Source of the DNA: Rhodoplanes sp.
GTDB taxonomy: Bacteria; Pseudomonadota; Alphaproteobacteria; Rhizobiales; Xanthobacteraceae
Direction: 5' to 3'
NCBI RefSeq assembly: GCF_013377085.1
Contig: NZ_JACAAX010000041.1
Location: forward strand, 1-60,420
Length of the DNA: 60,420 nt
The translations under genes and the position numbers were made by a program. Positions 8,981 to 17,497 of this stretch are shown here, one piece after another (the stretch's first letter is position 1; every line of letters starts with the position of its first letter). The notes beneath the pieces were generated by a model. That model saw nothing but the letters and a program-made list of their open reading frames with translations, searched no databases and was not told the DNA's origin.

Positions 8981-9583
8981 ATGCCCCGCATCCCTCTCCC
9001 CGATCCGGCCGACATGACGGCCGAGCAACGCGCCGTGCACGACTCCGTGGTGTCGGGTCCGCGCGGAAAGATGATCGGCCCGCTGCGCGCCGTCATCCAC
9101 AGTCCGGAGCTCGCCCGCCGCTGGTCGGCGCTCGGCGAGTTCCTGCGCTACTCCACCTGTCTGCCGCCACGGCTCAACGAGCTGGCCATCATCGTCGTCG
9201 GCCGGCGCTACACCAGCCAGGTCGAGTGGTGGGCCCATTCGGCCGCCGCGGCCAAGGCCGGCCTCTCGGTCGAGGTGATCGAAGCGATCCGGCTCGGCGA
9301 ACCGCCGGCGTTCTCCGACCAGGACGAGGCCGCGGTGTACGAGTTTGCGCGTCAGCTCGTGCAAGCCGGCCAGGTGGACGAGGCGACCTATCGGGCCGTC
9401 GAGCGTCGCTTCGGCGCGCGCGGAGTCGTCGAGCTGGCCGGCGTCGTCGGCTACTACACGATGGTGTCGATGACGCTCAACGTGCACGACATCCCGCTGC
9501 CGGACGGTGTCGCCACCCAGCTCTCCCCGCTGCCGCAATCGAACGGGCTGCTGACGCCGTTGCCGGCGGCCCGCCCCCGCTGA
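8981..9583 (+). CDS. Carboxymuconolactone decarboxylase (CMD) family protein
   Basis: A 200-aa protein with the CMD/AhpD fold pattern: RLNELAIIVVGRRY, then VEWWAHSAAAAKAGL, then a late VVELAGVVGYYTMVSMTLN. It lacks the CxxC pair of AhpD peroxidases, so it is closer to the decarboxylase/lactonase-like branch; the exact reaction is unknown. Start ATG 8981 has AAGGA upstream. It lies between the CoA-transferase and a LigI-like hydrolase, so it may act on the ring or lactone form of the substrate before or after CoA activation (inference). Confidence 0.8.
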   Translation: MPRIPLPDPADMTAEQRAVHDSVVSGPRGKMIGPLRAVIHSPELARRWSALGEFLRYSTCLPPRLNELAIIVVGRRYTSQVEWWAHSAAAAKAGLSVEVIEAIRLGEPPAFSDQDEAAVYEFARQLVQAGQVDEATYRAVERRFGARGVVELAGVVGYYTMVSMTLNVHDIPLPDGVATQLSPLPQSNGLLTPLPAARPR

Positions 9584-9594
9584 GAGGAAACGCC

Positions 9595-10497
9595 ATGCCG
9601 GGATTCGACATCGTCGCGGCGCCGCCCGTGTCGGCACCGACCGTCGCGCTGCCGCCGGGCGCCTGCGACGCGCACAGCCACGTCTTCGGCCCCTTCGATC
9701 GGTTCCCGCCGCTGCAGGCCTCGGTCTATGCCTTGCCGGACGCGTCGCCGGACGTGCATGCGGCAACACGGGCAAAGCTCGGCGTCGCCTATGGGGTGCT
9801 CACCCAGCCGGCGCCCTACGCCAACGATCCCGCGGCCATGCTCGATGCGGTCCGTCGCTCCGGCGGCGCCTTGAAGGCGGTCGCCGCCACCGACAGCGCG
9901 ATCGACGATGCGACGCTCGAGGCATGGCGCGCCGGCGGCATCTGCGGCCTGCGGTTCGTCGAGATGCGGGCGCCCGGCGGCCAACGCTATCCGGGCAGCG
10001 TCGGGGCCGACCAGCTCGTCGCGCTGGCGCCGCGCATGCGCGCCCTCGGTCTCCATGCACAACTTTGGGCGAATGCGGCCGACCATGCCACGCTGCTGCC
10101 CGATCTGCTGCGTCTCGGCGTGCCGCTGGTGCTCGATCACATGGGCTGCCCGGATCCGGCACGCGGCCCGGGCGACCCGAGCTTCGGCGCGATCCTCGAC
10201 GCGATGAAGACCGGTCAGGTGTGGGTGAAGCTGTCGGTGTGCCGGGTGTCGCGCACCCAGCCCGACTATCCCGACGTGAAGCCCCTGCACGACGCCCTGG
10301 TGGCGGCCATGCCCAACCGGCTCGTCTGGGGCTCCGACTGGCCGTATGTTCGGCTCGATCCGTCGCCCGACGCCGGCCGGCTGCTCGACCTGTTCGCGGG
10401 CTGGCTCGGCGACGACGCCCTGCGGCATCGGATTCTCGTCGAGAACCCCGCCGCGCTGTATGGATTCCCCGGCCCGAGCAAGCACGCCGCGGCCTGA
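9595..10497 (+). CDS. Amidohydrolase-2 family, 2-pyrone-4,6-dicarboxylate hydrolase-like
   Basis: A 300-aa TIM-barrel amidohydrolase. Metal-site motifs are visible: DAHSHVFGP near residue 23-30 (HxH), LDHMG in the middle and WGSDWPYVR near the C-terminus. This arrangement is shared with LigI-type lactone hydrolases and related decarboxylases. It probably hydrolyses a lactone or C-C/ester bond in the substrate. Start ATG 9595 follows GAGAGGAAA. The gap to the preceding CMD gene is 11 bp, indicating co-translation. Confidence 0.8.
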   Translation: MPGFDIVAAPPVSAPTVALPPGACDAHSHVFGPFDRFPPLQASVYALPDASPDVHAATRAKLGVAYGVLTQPAPYANDPAAMLDAVRRSGGALKAVAATDSAIDDATLEAWRAGGICGLRFVEMRAPGGQRYPGSVGADQLVALAPRMRALGLHAQLWANAADHATLLPDLLRLGVPLVLDHMGCPDPARGPGDPSFGAILDAMKTGQVWVKLSVCRVSRTQPDYPDVKPLHDALVAAMPNRLVWGSDWPYVRLDPSPDAGRLLDLFAGWLGDDALRHRILVENPAALYGFPGPSKHAAA

Positions 10498-10519
10498 GCC
10501 ACTCAATCGGAGACACGCG

Positions 10520-12043
10520 ATGTCCGACGCCGAAGCGGCCCTGCCGACCACCGTCCCGATCGCCGTGGTCGGCGCCGGAACCATGGGAAGCGGCATCGCG
10601 CTCGTCGCCGCCAAGGCCGGACACAAGGTGCTGCTGCACGATGCCAACGCCGAGGCGATCCAGCGCGGCCTCGATGGGCTGCGCAGCGGGCTCGACCGCC
10701 TGGTCGCGAAAGGCAAGATGACGGCCGCCGAACGCGACGCGCAGCTCGGCCGCATCGCGCCGACCCCGGATGTCGACGCCGTCGCGCCCGCCGGGCTGGT
10801 GATCGAGGCGATCATCGAGGACTTCGGCATCAAGCGCGATCTGTTCCGGCGGATCGAAGCCGCCGTCGCGCCTGATGCCATTCTGGCCACCAACACGTCG
10901 TCGCTGTCGGTGACGGCCCTGGCGGCCGTGCTGTCGCGGCCCGAGCGGTTCGTCGGCGTCCACTTCTTCAATCCGGCCCCGATCCTGCCGCTGGTGGAGA
11001 TCGTCAGCGGCCATCTCACCGCGCCGGCTGTCGCCGCGACGGCGTTCGCCACCTGCCGGGCCTGGGGCAAGACGCCCGTCCACTGCCGCTCGACCCCCGG
11101 ATTCATCGTCAATCGGGTCGCCCGGCCGTTCTACGGCGAAACGCTGCGCCTGCTGACCGAAGGCGCCGCCTCCCCGGCGACGCTCGATGCCATCCTGCGC
11201 GAGGCGGGCGGGTTTCGCATGGGCCCCTGCGAGCTGATGGATATGATCGGGCACGACATCAACTACGCGGTGACCCGGACCGTCTATGAGCTCCTGTTCC
11301 AGGATCCGCGATACAAGCCCTCGCTCGTGCAGAAGGAGCTGGTGGACTCCGGGCTCCTCGGCCGCAAGAGCGGACGCGGATTCTTCGACTATGCCGACGG
11401 CGCGACCGCGCCGGCGCCGGACGACGCACCGGCCGGCCCAAGGCCGGCGCGCGCCGTGATCGAGGGCGATCTCGGTCCGGCGGCGGCGCTTGCGGCGCTC
11501 GCCGACGCGGCCGGGCTGACGGTCGAGCGTCGCGACGGCACCGGCCTCGTCCGGCTCGACGGCGCCACGCTGGCCCTGACCGACGGACGCTGCGCCACCG
11601 AGCGCATGGCGGAGGCGGGTGGCCCATCCGTTCTGTTCGACCTCGCCCTGGATTACGGCACGGCCAAGCGCGTGGCGATCGCCCGCGCCGATCAGGCGCC
11701 GGCGACCGCGACGGCAGCGGCCGCGGGCTTCTTCCAGGCGCTCGGCAAGTCCGTGTCGGTGCTGGACGATGCGCCCGGCCTCGTCGTGATGCGCACCGTC
11801 GCGATGATCGTCAACGAGGCCGTCGACGCCGCGCACCAACAGGTCGCCAGCATCGACGACATCGACCTGTCGATGCTCAAGGGCGTCAACTATCCGCGCG
11901 GGCCGCTGGCCTGGTGCGATTCCCTCGGCGCCGCGCGGGTCGCGACCGTCATCGACTCGCTCGGGCGCACTTACGGGGAGGATCGCTATCGCGCCTCGCC
12001 GCTGCTCAAGCGTCACGCCCTGACGGGGCGCTCGTTCCACTGA
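10520..12043 (+). CDS. 3-hydroxyacyl-CoA dehydrogenase (PaaC/PaaH-like, two-domain)
   Basis: A 507-aa protein. The N-terminal Rossmann domain has VVGAGTMGSGIA (about 17-28); the substrate motif NTSSLSVT and HFFNPAP follow, then a first C-terminal HAD domain, and a second, diverged copy in the last 150 residues (VNEAVDAAHQQVAS, LKGVNYPRGPLAW). This length and double C-terminal domain fit the PaaC/PaaH subgroup. It oxidises a 3-hydroxyacyl-CoA to 3-oxoacyl-CoA with NAD. Start ATG 10520 follows CGGAGA, 22 bp after the amidohydrolase stop. Confidence 0.9.
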   Translation: MSDAEAALPTTVPIAVVGAGTMGSGIALVAAKAGHKVLLHDANAEAIQRGLDGLRSGLDRLVAKGKMTAAERDAQLGRIAPTPDVDAVAPAGLVIEAIIEDFGIKRDLFRRIEAAVAPDAILATNTSSLSVTALAAVLSRPERFVGVHFFNPAPILPLVEIVSGHLTAPAVAATAFATCRAWGKTPVHCRSTPGFIVNRVARPFYGETLRLLTEGAASPATLDAILREAGGFRMGPCELMDMIGHDINYAVTRTVYELLFQDPRYKPSLVQKELVDSGLLGRKSGRGFFDYADGATAPAPDDAPAGPRPARAVIEGDLGPAAALAALADAAGLTVERRDGTGLVRLDGATLALTDGRCATERMAEAGGPSVLFDLALDYGTAKRVAIARADQAPATATAAAAGFFQALGKSVSVLDDAPGLVVMRTVAMIVNEAVDAAHQQVASIDDIDLSMLKGVNYPRGPLAWCDSLGAARVATVIDSLGRTYGEDRYRASPLLKRHALTGRSFH

Positions 12044-12067
12044 ACCCACGGATCCGGACACAGCGAC

Positions 12068-12859
12068 ATGACGGACTCTTCAGGCGCAAAGCCGCCGGTG
12101 ACCAGCCGGTGCGACGGCAAAGGCGCAGCCATCATCACGATCGACCGGCCGGAGCGCCGCAATGCCTTGAACCTGGAGGTGAAGGGCCTGATCGCCGACG
12201 CCGTGGAGGCGCTGACGGCGGACGAGACGGTCGACGTGATCATCCTCACCGGCGCCGGCGGGTGCTTCGTCGCCGGGACCGATCTGGCCGAGATGGCGAC
12301 CATGACGCCGCAGACCCATGTCGCACTACAGACCGACCGGGTGTTCAACGTCCTGCGCCATTGCCCCAAGATCCTGATCGCGGCGGTCGAAGGCTACGCG
12401 CTGGGCGGCGGCTGCGAGCTCGCGCTGTGCTGCGACCTGATCATTGCCGGGGAGGATGCCGCGTTCGGCCAGCCGGAAATCCGCGTCGGCATCATGCCGG
12501 GCGCCGGCGGATCGCAGCGGCTGCTGCGCGCCATCGGCAAGTACCGCGCCATGAAGCTGATGCTGACCGGCGAGCCGGTGCGGGCGCCCGATGCGCTCGC
12601 CATGGGCATGATCTCCGAGGTGGCGCCGAAAGGAGCCGCGCTCGAGCGTGCGCTGGCGCTCGCCAAGACGATCCTCGCCATGCCGCCGCTCGCCGTCCGC
12701 GCCATCAAGGAGGTCGTCACGCTCGGCCAGGACGCGCCGCTGGAAACGGCGCTGGCGCTGGAACGCAAGGCCTTCGTGATGCTGTTCGACAGCGCCGACC
12801 AGAAGGAAGGCATGCAGGCCTTCCTGGAGAAGAGGAAGCCGACCTACCAGGGGTGCTGA
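12068..12859 (+). CDS. Enoyl-CoA hydratase/isomerase family protein
   Basis: A 263-aa crotonase. Both catalytic glutamates of true hydratases are present: Glu117 in GGGCELAL and Glu137 in QPEIRVGIMPGAGG. The oxyanion-hole segment is near residue 66-72 (CFVAGTDL). It adds water to a 2-enoyl-CoA, giving the substrate of the dehydrogenase just upstream (24-bp gap). It is last in the rightward operon and is followed by a palindromic intergenic repeat. Confidence 0.92.
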   Translation: MTDSSGAKPPVTSRCDGKGAAIITIDRPERRNALNLEVKGLIADAVEALTADETVDVIILTGAGGCFVAGTDLAEMATMTPQTHVALQTDRVFNVLRHCPKILIAAVEGYALGGGCELALCCDLIIAGEDAAFGQPEIRVGIMPGAGGSQRLLRAIGKYRAMKLMLTGEPVRAPDALAMGMISEVAPKGAALERALALAKTILAMPPLAVRAIKEVVTLGQDAPLETALALERKAFVMLFDSADQKEGMQAFLEKRKPTYQGC

Positions 12860-12871
12860 GCCGCGCGGTGC

Positions 12872-12944
12872 TCATTCCCGCGAAAGCGGGAATCCAGGAG
12901 CCACGCCCGGCGAGGCTCTGGGTCCCCGCTTTCGCCGGGACGAG
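12872..12944. repeat. Palindromic intergenic repeat (REP-like)
   Basis: A perfect hairpin ATTCCCGC-gaaa-GCGGGAAT (12874-12893) and, 28 bases later, an imperfect hairpin GTCCCCGC-tttc-GCCGGGAC (12922-12941), joined by CCAGGAGCCACG. This paired-hairpin layout is common between genes in Hyphomicrobiales genomes. It sits between two converging genes and may also end transcription. Confidence 0.75.
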
Positions 12945-13004
12945 CGGATTTGGTGGGCGATTCATCTCCAATAAAAATCTGTTTAGCCGCGGGGATCGGA
13001 GCAG

Positions 13005-13670
13005 CTACTTGCTCTCCGGCCCGGTCCAGCCTTCGCCGCCGGGGGGGCGCTGCAGCATCGGACGCTCGAAGATTTCGCCGAGCGCGGCGTAGAACGGCCC
13101 GCCCAGGCGGGCGATCGGCCGCATCTTCACGCTGTCGACGCGGCGGCCGTCGAAGATCTCCGGCGAGAGATGGAAGGCGACGACCTCGCCGATATACAGC
13201 GTGTTGATGCCGCTGCCGAGCACCACCACCTGGTCGAGACGGCACTCCATCTGCACCGGCGACAGCGCGATGCGCGGCGGCTTGACGTGCCGGCTCGGCA
13301 GCAGCGGAATGCCGAGCGCCTCCGCCTCGCTGACCTCGGGCGGGAAGTTCTGGCCGCTGCGATGCATCAGCTCCATGGTCGCTTCGGTGGCGACATTGAC
13401 GACGAACTCGCCCGTCGCCTTGATGTTGCGGGCCGTGTCCTTGATGGCGTCGCCGGGCGCGCCGGCGCGCTTGGCGATGTTCATGGCCAGCATCGGCGGC
13501 GTGGTGGCGACGTAGTTGTAGGAGCTGAACGGCGCCACATTGACGAGGCCGTCCGGGTTGACCGTGGTGATCCACGCCACCGGACGCGGCACGACGCAGC
13601 CGACGATCAGGCGATAGGCCGCCTCGGTGTCGAGGTTTTTGGCGTCGATGGTGACGAAGTCGTCGGGCAT
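13005..13670 (-). CDS. Flavin reductase-like FMN-binding protein
   Basis: A 221-aa split-barrel protein: ATEAAYRLIVGCVVPRP-type opening, NVAPFSSYNYVATTPPMLA (FMN phosphate contacts), NFPPEVSEAEALGIPLLPS in the middle and a late VVAFHLSPEIFDGRRVD. The family reduces FMN with NAD(P)H or simply binds it. Here it could feed a flavin monooxygenase, but none is visible in the island. It is the most downstream member of a leftward group starting at the MFS gene, although the gaps (84-136 bp) leave separate promoters possible. Confidence 0.8.
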   Translation of the reverse strand: MPDDFVTIDAKNLDTEAAYRLIVGCVVPRPVAWITTVNPDGLVNVAPFSSYNYVATTPPMLAMNIAKRAGAPGDAIKDTARNIKATGEFVVNVATEATMELMHRSGQNFPPEVSEAEALGIPLLPSRHVKPPRIALSPVQMECRLDQVVVLGSGINTLYIGEVVAFHLSPEIFDGRRVDSVKMRPIARLGGPFYAALGEIFERPMLQRPPGGEGWTGPESK

Positions 13671-13754
13671 GGCGCAATCCGGTGGGGGCGCGAGGAATAC
13701 GAGGGCGAGCGGCCGGCGGCCGCCACGGGCGAGGCCTTGGTCAGCCCGCCTTGA

Positions 13755-14720
13755 TCACCGGGCCTTGATCTGCGCGGTGGCGATGAGGCGGGCCATGCGG
13801 TCGGCATCCAGCTTCAGGTAGGCGGCGAAGTCCTTGGCGTCGAGATAGAACACCTCGCTGCCTTGCGAAACGATCTTCTGGCGCACGGCCGGCATGCTCA
13901 TCACGGTGGCGAGCGTCGCGCCGAGCTTGTCGAGAACCGCCCGGGGTGTCTTCGCCGGTGCCGATATGCCGTACCAGGTGCCGATGTCGAAGCCCTTCAG
14001 GCCCAGCTCGTCGAGCGTCGGGACGTTAGGGAGCTGGTCGGCCCGCTTCAGGGTCGTCACGGCGAGCGCGCGCAGCGCGCCGGACTCGATGTGCTGCAGC
14101 AGCGGCGGCGCGTTCAGGAAGCCGAGATCCATCTGGCCGGAGACGAGGTCGGTCGTCGCCGGCGCGACGCCCGTGTAGGGAACATGCACCATGGTGGCGC
14201 CGGTCATCTGCTTGAACAGCTCGGCGGCGAGGTGGGGCTGGCTGCCGATGCCCACCGAGCCGAAGTTCAGCGTGTCCGGATGGGCCTTGGTGTAGGCGAC
14301 GAGCTCGGGCACGCTGCGGATCGGCAGCGAGGCGCGGACCACCAGCACGTTGGGGACATTGGCCACCATCGCCACCGGCGCGAAATCGGCGATCCCGTCA
14401 TAGGTCACCTTCGACAGCAGCGGCATGATGGCATGGGCCGTGGCGGTCGACAGATAGAGCGTGTGTCCGTCCGGCTCGGCATGCGCCACGAAGCTCGCGC
14501 CGATCGTGGTGCCGGCACCCGGCTTGTTGACGACGATCACCTCCTTGCCGAGCACGTCGGCCATGGCCGCGGCGATCGTCCGGGCCAGGAGGTCGGCCGA
14601 GCCGCCGGCCGCATACGGATTGACGAGCTGGATGGTGGTGCGCGGGAAGTCCTGCGCCTGTGAGGTACCGATCAGTGCGCCGGCCGTCAGCGCCGCGACG
14701 AGAAGCCCCTTCGTGATCAT
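13755..14720 (-). CDS. Bug-type TTT-family periplasmic receptor
   Basis: A 321-aa protein. A signal peptide (about 1-22, ending SQAQ) is followed by the Bug hallmark YAAGGSADLLARTIA, then PGAGTTIGASFVA, LNFGSVGIGSQPHLAAELFK and MVHVPYTG. Such proteins bind carboxylates outside the inner membrane and normally deliver them to TctA/TctB permeases. No TctA/B gene is in this window. The C-terminal LDAKDFAAYLKLDADRM is standard. Confidence 0.92.
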   Translation of the reverse strand: MITKGLLVAALTAGALIGTSQAQDFPRTTIQLVNPYAAGGSADLLARTIAAAMADVLGKEVIVVNKPGAGTTIGASFVAHAEPDGHTLYLSTATAHAIMPLLSKVTYDGIADFAPVAMVANVPNVLVVRASLPIRSVPELVAYTKAHPDTLNFGSVGIGSQPHLAAELFKQMTGATMVHVPYTGVAPATTDLVSGQMDLGFLNAPPLLQHIESGALRALAVTTLKRADQLPNVPTLDELGLKGFDIGTWYGISAPAKTPRAVLDKLGATLATVMSMPAVRQKIVSQGSEVFYLDAKDFAAYLKLDADRMARLIATAQIKAR

Positions 14721-14856
14721 TGTTTCCCCCGTGATGTCCTGCCTTGACGGCTTTTCGGGCTTGTTGGGGCCCTGGATGTCTCAGTCCCCGACGGCAACCC
14801 GTCGGCATCGATGCCTTTCTGTCGCGCCCACAATCGGGCGAATCACCCGCTCCGGC

Positions 14857-15828
14857 TCAGTCGATCCGGATGCCGGCGGTCTCGATCACGCGCTTCCACT
14901 TCGTGGATTCTCTCTTGAGAAAGGCGGCGAGGTCCTCCGGCGTGCCGCCGGTCGGCACGGCGCCGAGCTCGAAGATGCGCTGCGCCAGCGCCGGCTCCTT
15001 GATGGCGACGTTGACCTCGGCATTGACGCGCTCGACGACCGCCCGCGGCGTGCCGGCGGGAGCCAGGAAGGCGAGCCAGCTCGACATCTCGACGTCCGGA
15101 ATGCCGGCCTCGGCGTTGTTCGGGATGTCCGGGATCGCCGGCGCGCGATCCTTGCCGGCGATGGCCAGGGCCTTCAAGGTTCCCGACGTGATGAAGCTCA
15201 TGACGCCCGGCACCGTGTCGACCGTGAAGTCGATGTTGCCGGCGAGCAGATCCTGGAGCATCGGCGCGCTGCCGCGGTAGGGGACGTGCGTGCCGGTGAG
15301 GCCGGTGCTCGACACGAACAGCGTGCCGCCGAGATGCCCGGTCGAGCCGACGCCGGCGCTGCCGTAGTTCGCACCCTGCGGAAGCGCCTTCATCTCGGCG
15401 ATGAAGTCCTCGAGGGTCGTCGCCTTGACCTTGGGGCTGACGACCAGGACGCTCGGAAAGAAGGCGACATAGACCACCGGCGTGAAGGCCGAGGCGGTGT
15501 CGAACGGCATCTTCCGGTACATGAACTGGTTCATGGCGGCCGGGCCCGGCGTCGCCATCAGCAGCGTGTAGCCGTCGGGCTGGCTGCGGGCGACCACGGC
15601 GGCGCCGTTGTTGCCGGCGCTGCCGGCCACGTTCTCGATGATGACGGGCTGGCCGAGCCGGGTCTGCAGCCGCGCCGCGACGACGCGCGCGACCACGTCG
15701 GTGCTGCCGCCGGCCGCATAGGGCACGACGATGCGGACTGGTCCGTCCGGCCACGCCGCTGCGGTGCTCGATGCCCCTGAAAGCGCGACCGCAAGGAGCA
15801 GTCCGATCCAACCTGTCCGCATGGTCAT
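14857..15828 (-). CDS. Bug-type TTT-family periplasmic receptor (second copy)
   Basis: A 323-aa protein with a signal peptide (about 1-25, ending AAAWP) and the motifs YAAGGSTDVVARVVA, SAGNNGAAVVARS, NYGSAGVGSTGHLGGTLF and THVPYRGSAP. It is clearly paralogous to the receptor next door but distinct, so the island may sense two related acids. Carboxylate binding is known for the family; the ligand here is unknown. Upstream (rightward) lies the hydrolase gene at 15893. Confidence 0.92.
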   Translation of the reverse strand: MTMRTGWIGLLLAVALSGASSTAAAWPDGPVRIVVPYAAGGSTDVVARVVAARLQTRLGQPVIIENVAGSAGNNGAAVVARSQPDGYTLLMATPGPAAMNQFMYRKMPFDTASAFTPVVYVAFFPSVLVVSPKVKATTLEDFIAEMKALPQGANYGSAGVGSTGHLGGTLFVSSTGLTGTHVPYRGSAPMLQDLLAGNIDFTVDTVPGVMSFITSGTLKALAIAGKDRAPAIPDIPNNAEAGIPDVEMSSWLAFLAPAGTPRAVVERVNAEVNVAIKEPALAQRIFELGAVPTGGTPEDLAAFLKRESTKWKRVIETAGIRID

Positions 15829-15892
15829 CCTCCCTGAGCTCGTCGGCGGTCCGCCTGGACGGCGCCGTGTCGCCGTCGCCGACGAGCGCTGA

Positions 15893-16741
15893 TCACGGCA
15901 GAGACCCGATCCAGTTCGCCAGCGCGTCGACCACGGCCTTCGGCTGCTCGGGGATGAGGGCGTGGCTGGCGTTCGGGATCACGGCGATGGTGACGCGCGT
16001 GCCGAACTCGTCCTTCATCTCGTTGCGCTTGGCCGCCGGCTTGAACGGATCCTGCTCGGCCTGGAGATCGAGCAGCGGCGCCGTGCCGCCCGACCACCAC
16101 TCGCTCTGCTTCGTCGCGGCCACGGCCGCGCGCTGGGCATCGCGGACGCCCGGATGCCAGCCGTCGAGCCACACCCGCGGATCGTTGCCGGGCGCGAAGA
16201 AGCCGAACCGCAGGGCCGCGAGCCGCTCGTCCTCGGGCAACGACAGATCGCCGGCCTTGGTCACTGCGACGGTCAGCTCCGGGGCGTATTGTTTCGCTGC
16301 CGCGGCCGCGATGACGACCCCGCGCACCCGGGCCGGATGGTCGACGGCGGTCATCCGCGCGACCCAATTGCCGTAGGCGTGCCCGACGATGACGGCCCGG
16401 CCGCCGCCCACGGTCTCGATCACGGTCGCCACGTCGCGGGCGAAATCGTGCAGGCTGATGCCGGTCATCGGGCCCTTACTGCGGCCGATGCCGCGCGGCT
16501 GCGGACGCAGCACGCGAAAGCCGCGGGCGACCAGCCCGTCCGCCACGGCGTCGTAGTCTTCGGAGTCGCGGGCGAGCGACGGCAGCAGCACGATCGCCGG
16601 CCCGGTTCCGTCGACGATCACGTCGATCTCGACATCCGCGTACCGGACGGTCTCCCGGGTGCGTTCCGCGGCGGCCACGCTGGTCGTGAGCAGGGCCAGC
16701 GTGGCGGTCAAGATCGACAGCGACAAAACGAGGCGGTTCAT
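15893..16741 (-). CDS. Secreted alpha/beta hydrolase lacking the nucleophile Ser
   Basis: A 282-aa protein with a signal peptide (about 1-25). The fold follows the alpha/beta hydrolase plan: oxyanion-type VLLPSLARDSEDY, PRGIGRSKGP, the nucleophile elbow and a late NASHALIPEQ that would hold the catalytic His. At the elbow the sequence is VGHAYG, so the usual Ser is Ala (residue 122, codon GCC). It is either inactive as an esterase or works by another route. Start ATG 16741 follows AAAGGA; upstream in-frame ATGs lack this. Confidence 0.8.
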   Translation of the reverse strand: MNRLVLSLSILTATLALLTTSVAAAERTRETVRYADVEIDVIVDGTGPAIVLLPSLARDSEDYDAVADGLVARGFRVLRPQPRGIGRSKGPMTGISLHDFARDVATVIETVGGGRAVIVGHAYGNWVARMTAVDHPARVRGVVIAAAAAKQYAPELTVAVTKAGDLSLPEDERLAALRFGFFAPGNDPRVWLDGWHPGVRDAQRAAVAATKQSEWWSGGTAPLLDLQAEQDPFKPAAKRNEMKDEFGTRVTIAVIPNASHALIPEQPKAVVDALANWIGSLP

Positions 16742-16813
16742 GCGGTCGCGTCCTTTCGTCATCGGATCCATGGATGCAGCGAGAATGCGTTGCATCCGAT
16801 GCTTCAGAGCTGA

Positions 16814-17485
16814 TCAGCGAACAGGCTGGACCTCATCCGGTGCTTTCGTCGCGGCACTCGGCACCACGCGATGACCGCGCTCTGCATCGAGCGCCTTCAT
16901 GATCTCGGGCAACCTCTCCTCGGCGGTCCGAGTGCACTGCTCGTAGATGCTGCCACCATGACTGTCGATCGCGACCACCAGCGGACCGAGGTCGGCGACC
17001 CGCAGCCTGACCAGGCGATAGTGCGAGATGAGGTCGTCCCAGGCGACGGCGACGACCGACTGGATGGCGTCCGTCAGCAGCGGGCAGCCACCCCCGAGGA
17101 ACGACAGGTAGACGCACCCGACTTCCTGCATCGCTTGCGTGCAGGCCATGTCGAGGCCGCCCTTGCCGCCGATCAGCCGCAGCCGATAGTGGCGAATGAG
17201 CCCCGGCATCAGGGAATTGAACCGCGTGCTGGTCGTCGGGTTCATGTAGAGAACCTCGAACCGGCCGTCGGTCTCCTGGCTGTAGCTGCCGAGGTGGAAC
17301 AGCGTGTCCCCGGTGATGTCGATCGGCAGCGGCCGCCCGGCCTCCATGTACTCGATGATGCGGCGGTGAGTGGGCAGGCCCGCCGTGATGGTGATGTCGC
17401 CGGTCAGGGTGACGAGGTCGCCGACGACCAGCTCCCTGACGCTCTGTTCCGTCATCGGGAGCGTGAGTGACTTGATGGCTGGCAT
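16814..17485 (-). CDS. Fumarase/tartrate dehydratase, beta subunit
   Basis: A 223-aa protein matching the C-terminal (swivel) half of class I fumarases and L(+)-tartrate dehydratase beta. Recognisable segments are LVTLTGDITITAGLPTHRR, TRFNSLMPGLIRHYRL, IGGKGGLDMACTQAMQEVGC and LGGGCPLL. It pairs with the alpha subunit encoded 12 bp upstream. The pair hydrates or dehydrates a dicarboxylic acid (fumarate, tartrate, mesaconate or a relative). It is too small to be a complete fused fumarase, which confirms the two-subunit form. Confidence 0.9.
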   Translation of the reverse strand: MPAIKSLTLPMTEQSVRELVVGDLVTLTGDITITAGLPTHRRIIEYMEAGRPLPIDITGDTLFHLGSYSQETDGRFEVLYMNPTTSTRFNSLMPGLIRHYRLRLIGGKGGLDMACTQAMQEVGCVYLSFLGGGCPLLTDAIQSVVAVAWDDLISHYRLVRLRVADLGPLVVAIDSHGGSIYEQCTRTAEERLPEIMKALDAERGHRVVPSAATKAPDEVQPVR

Positions 17486-17497
17486 GGTGTGGCGCCC

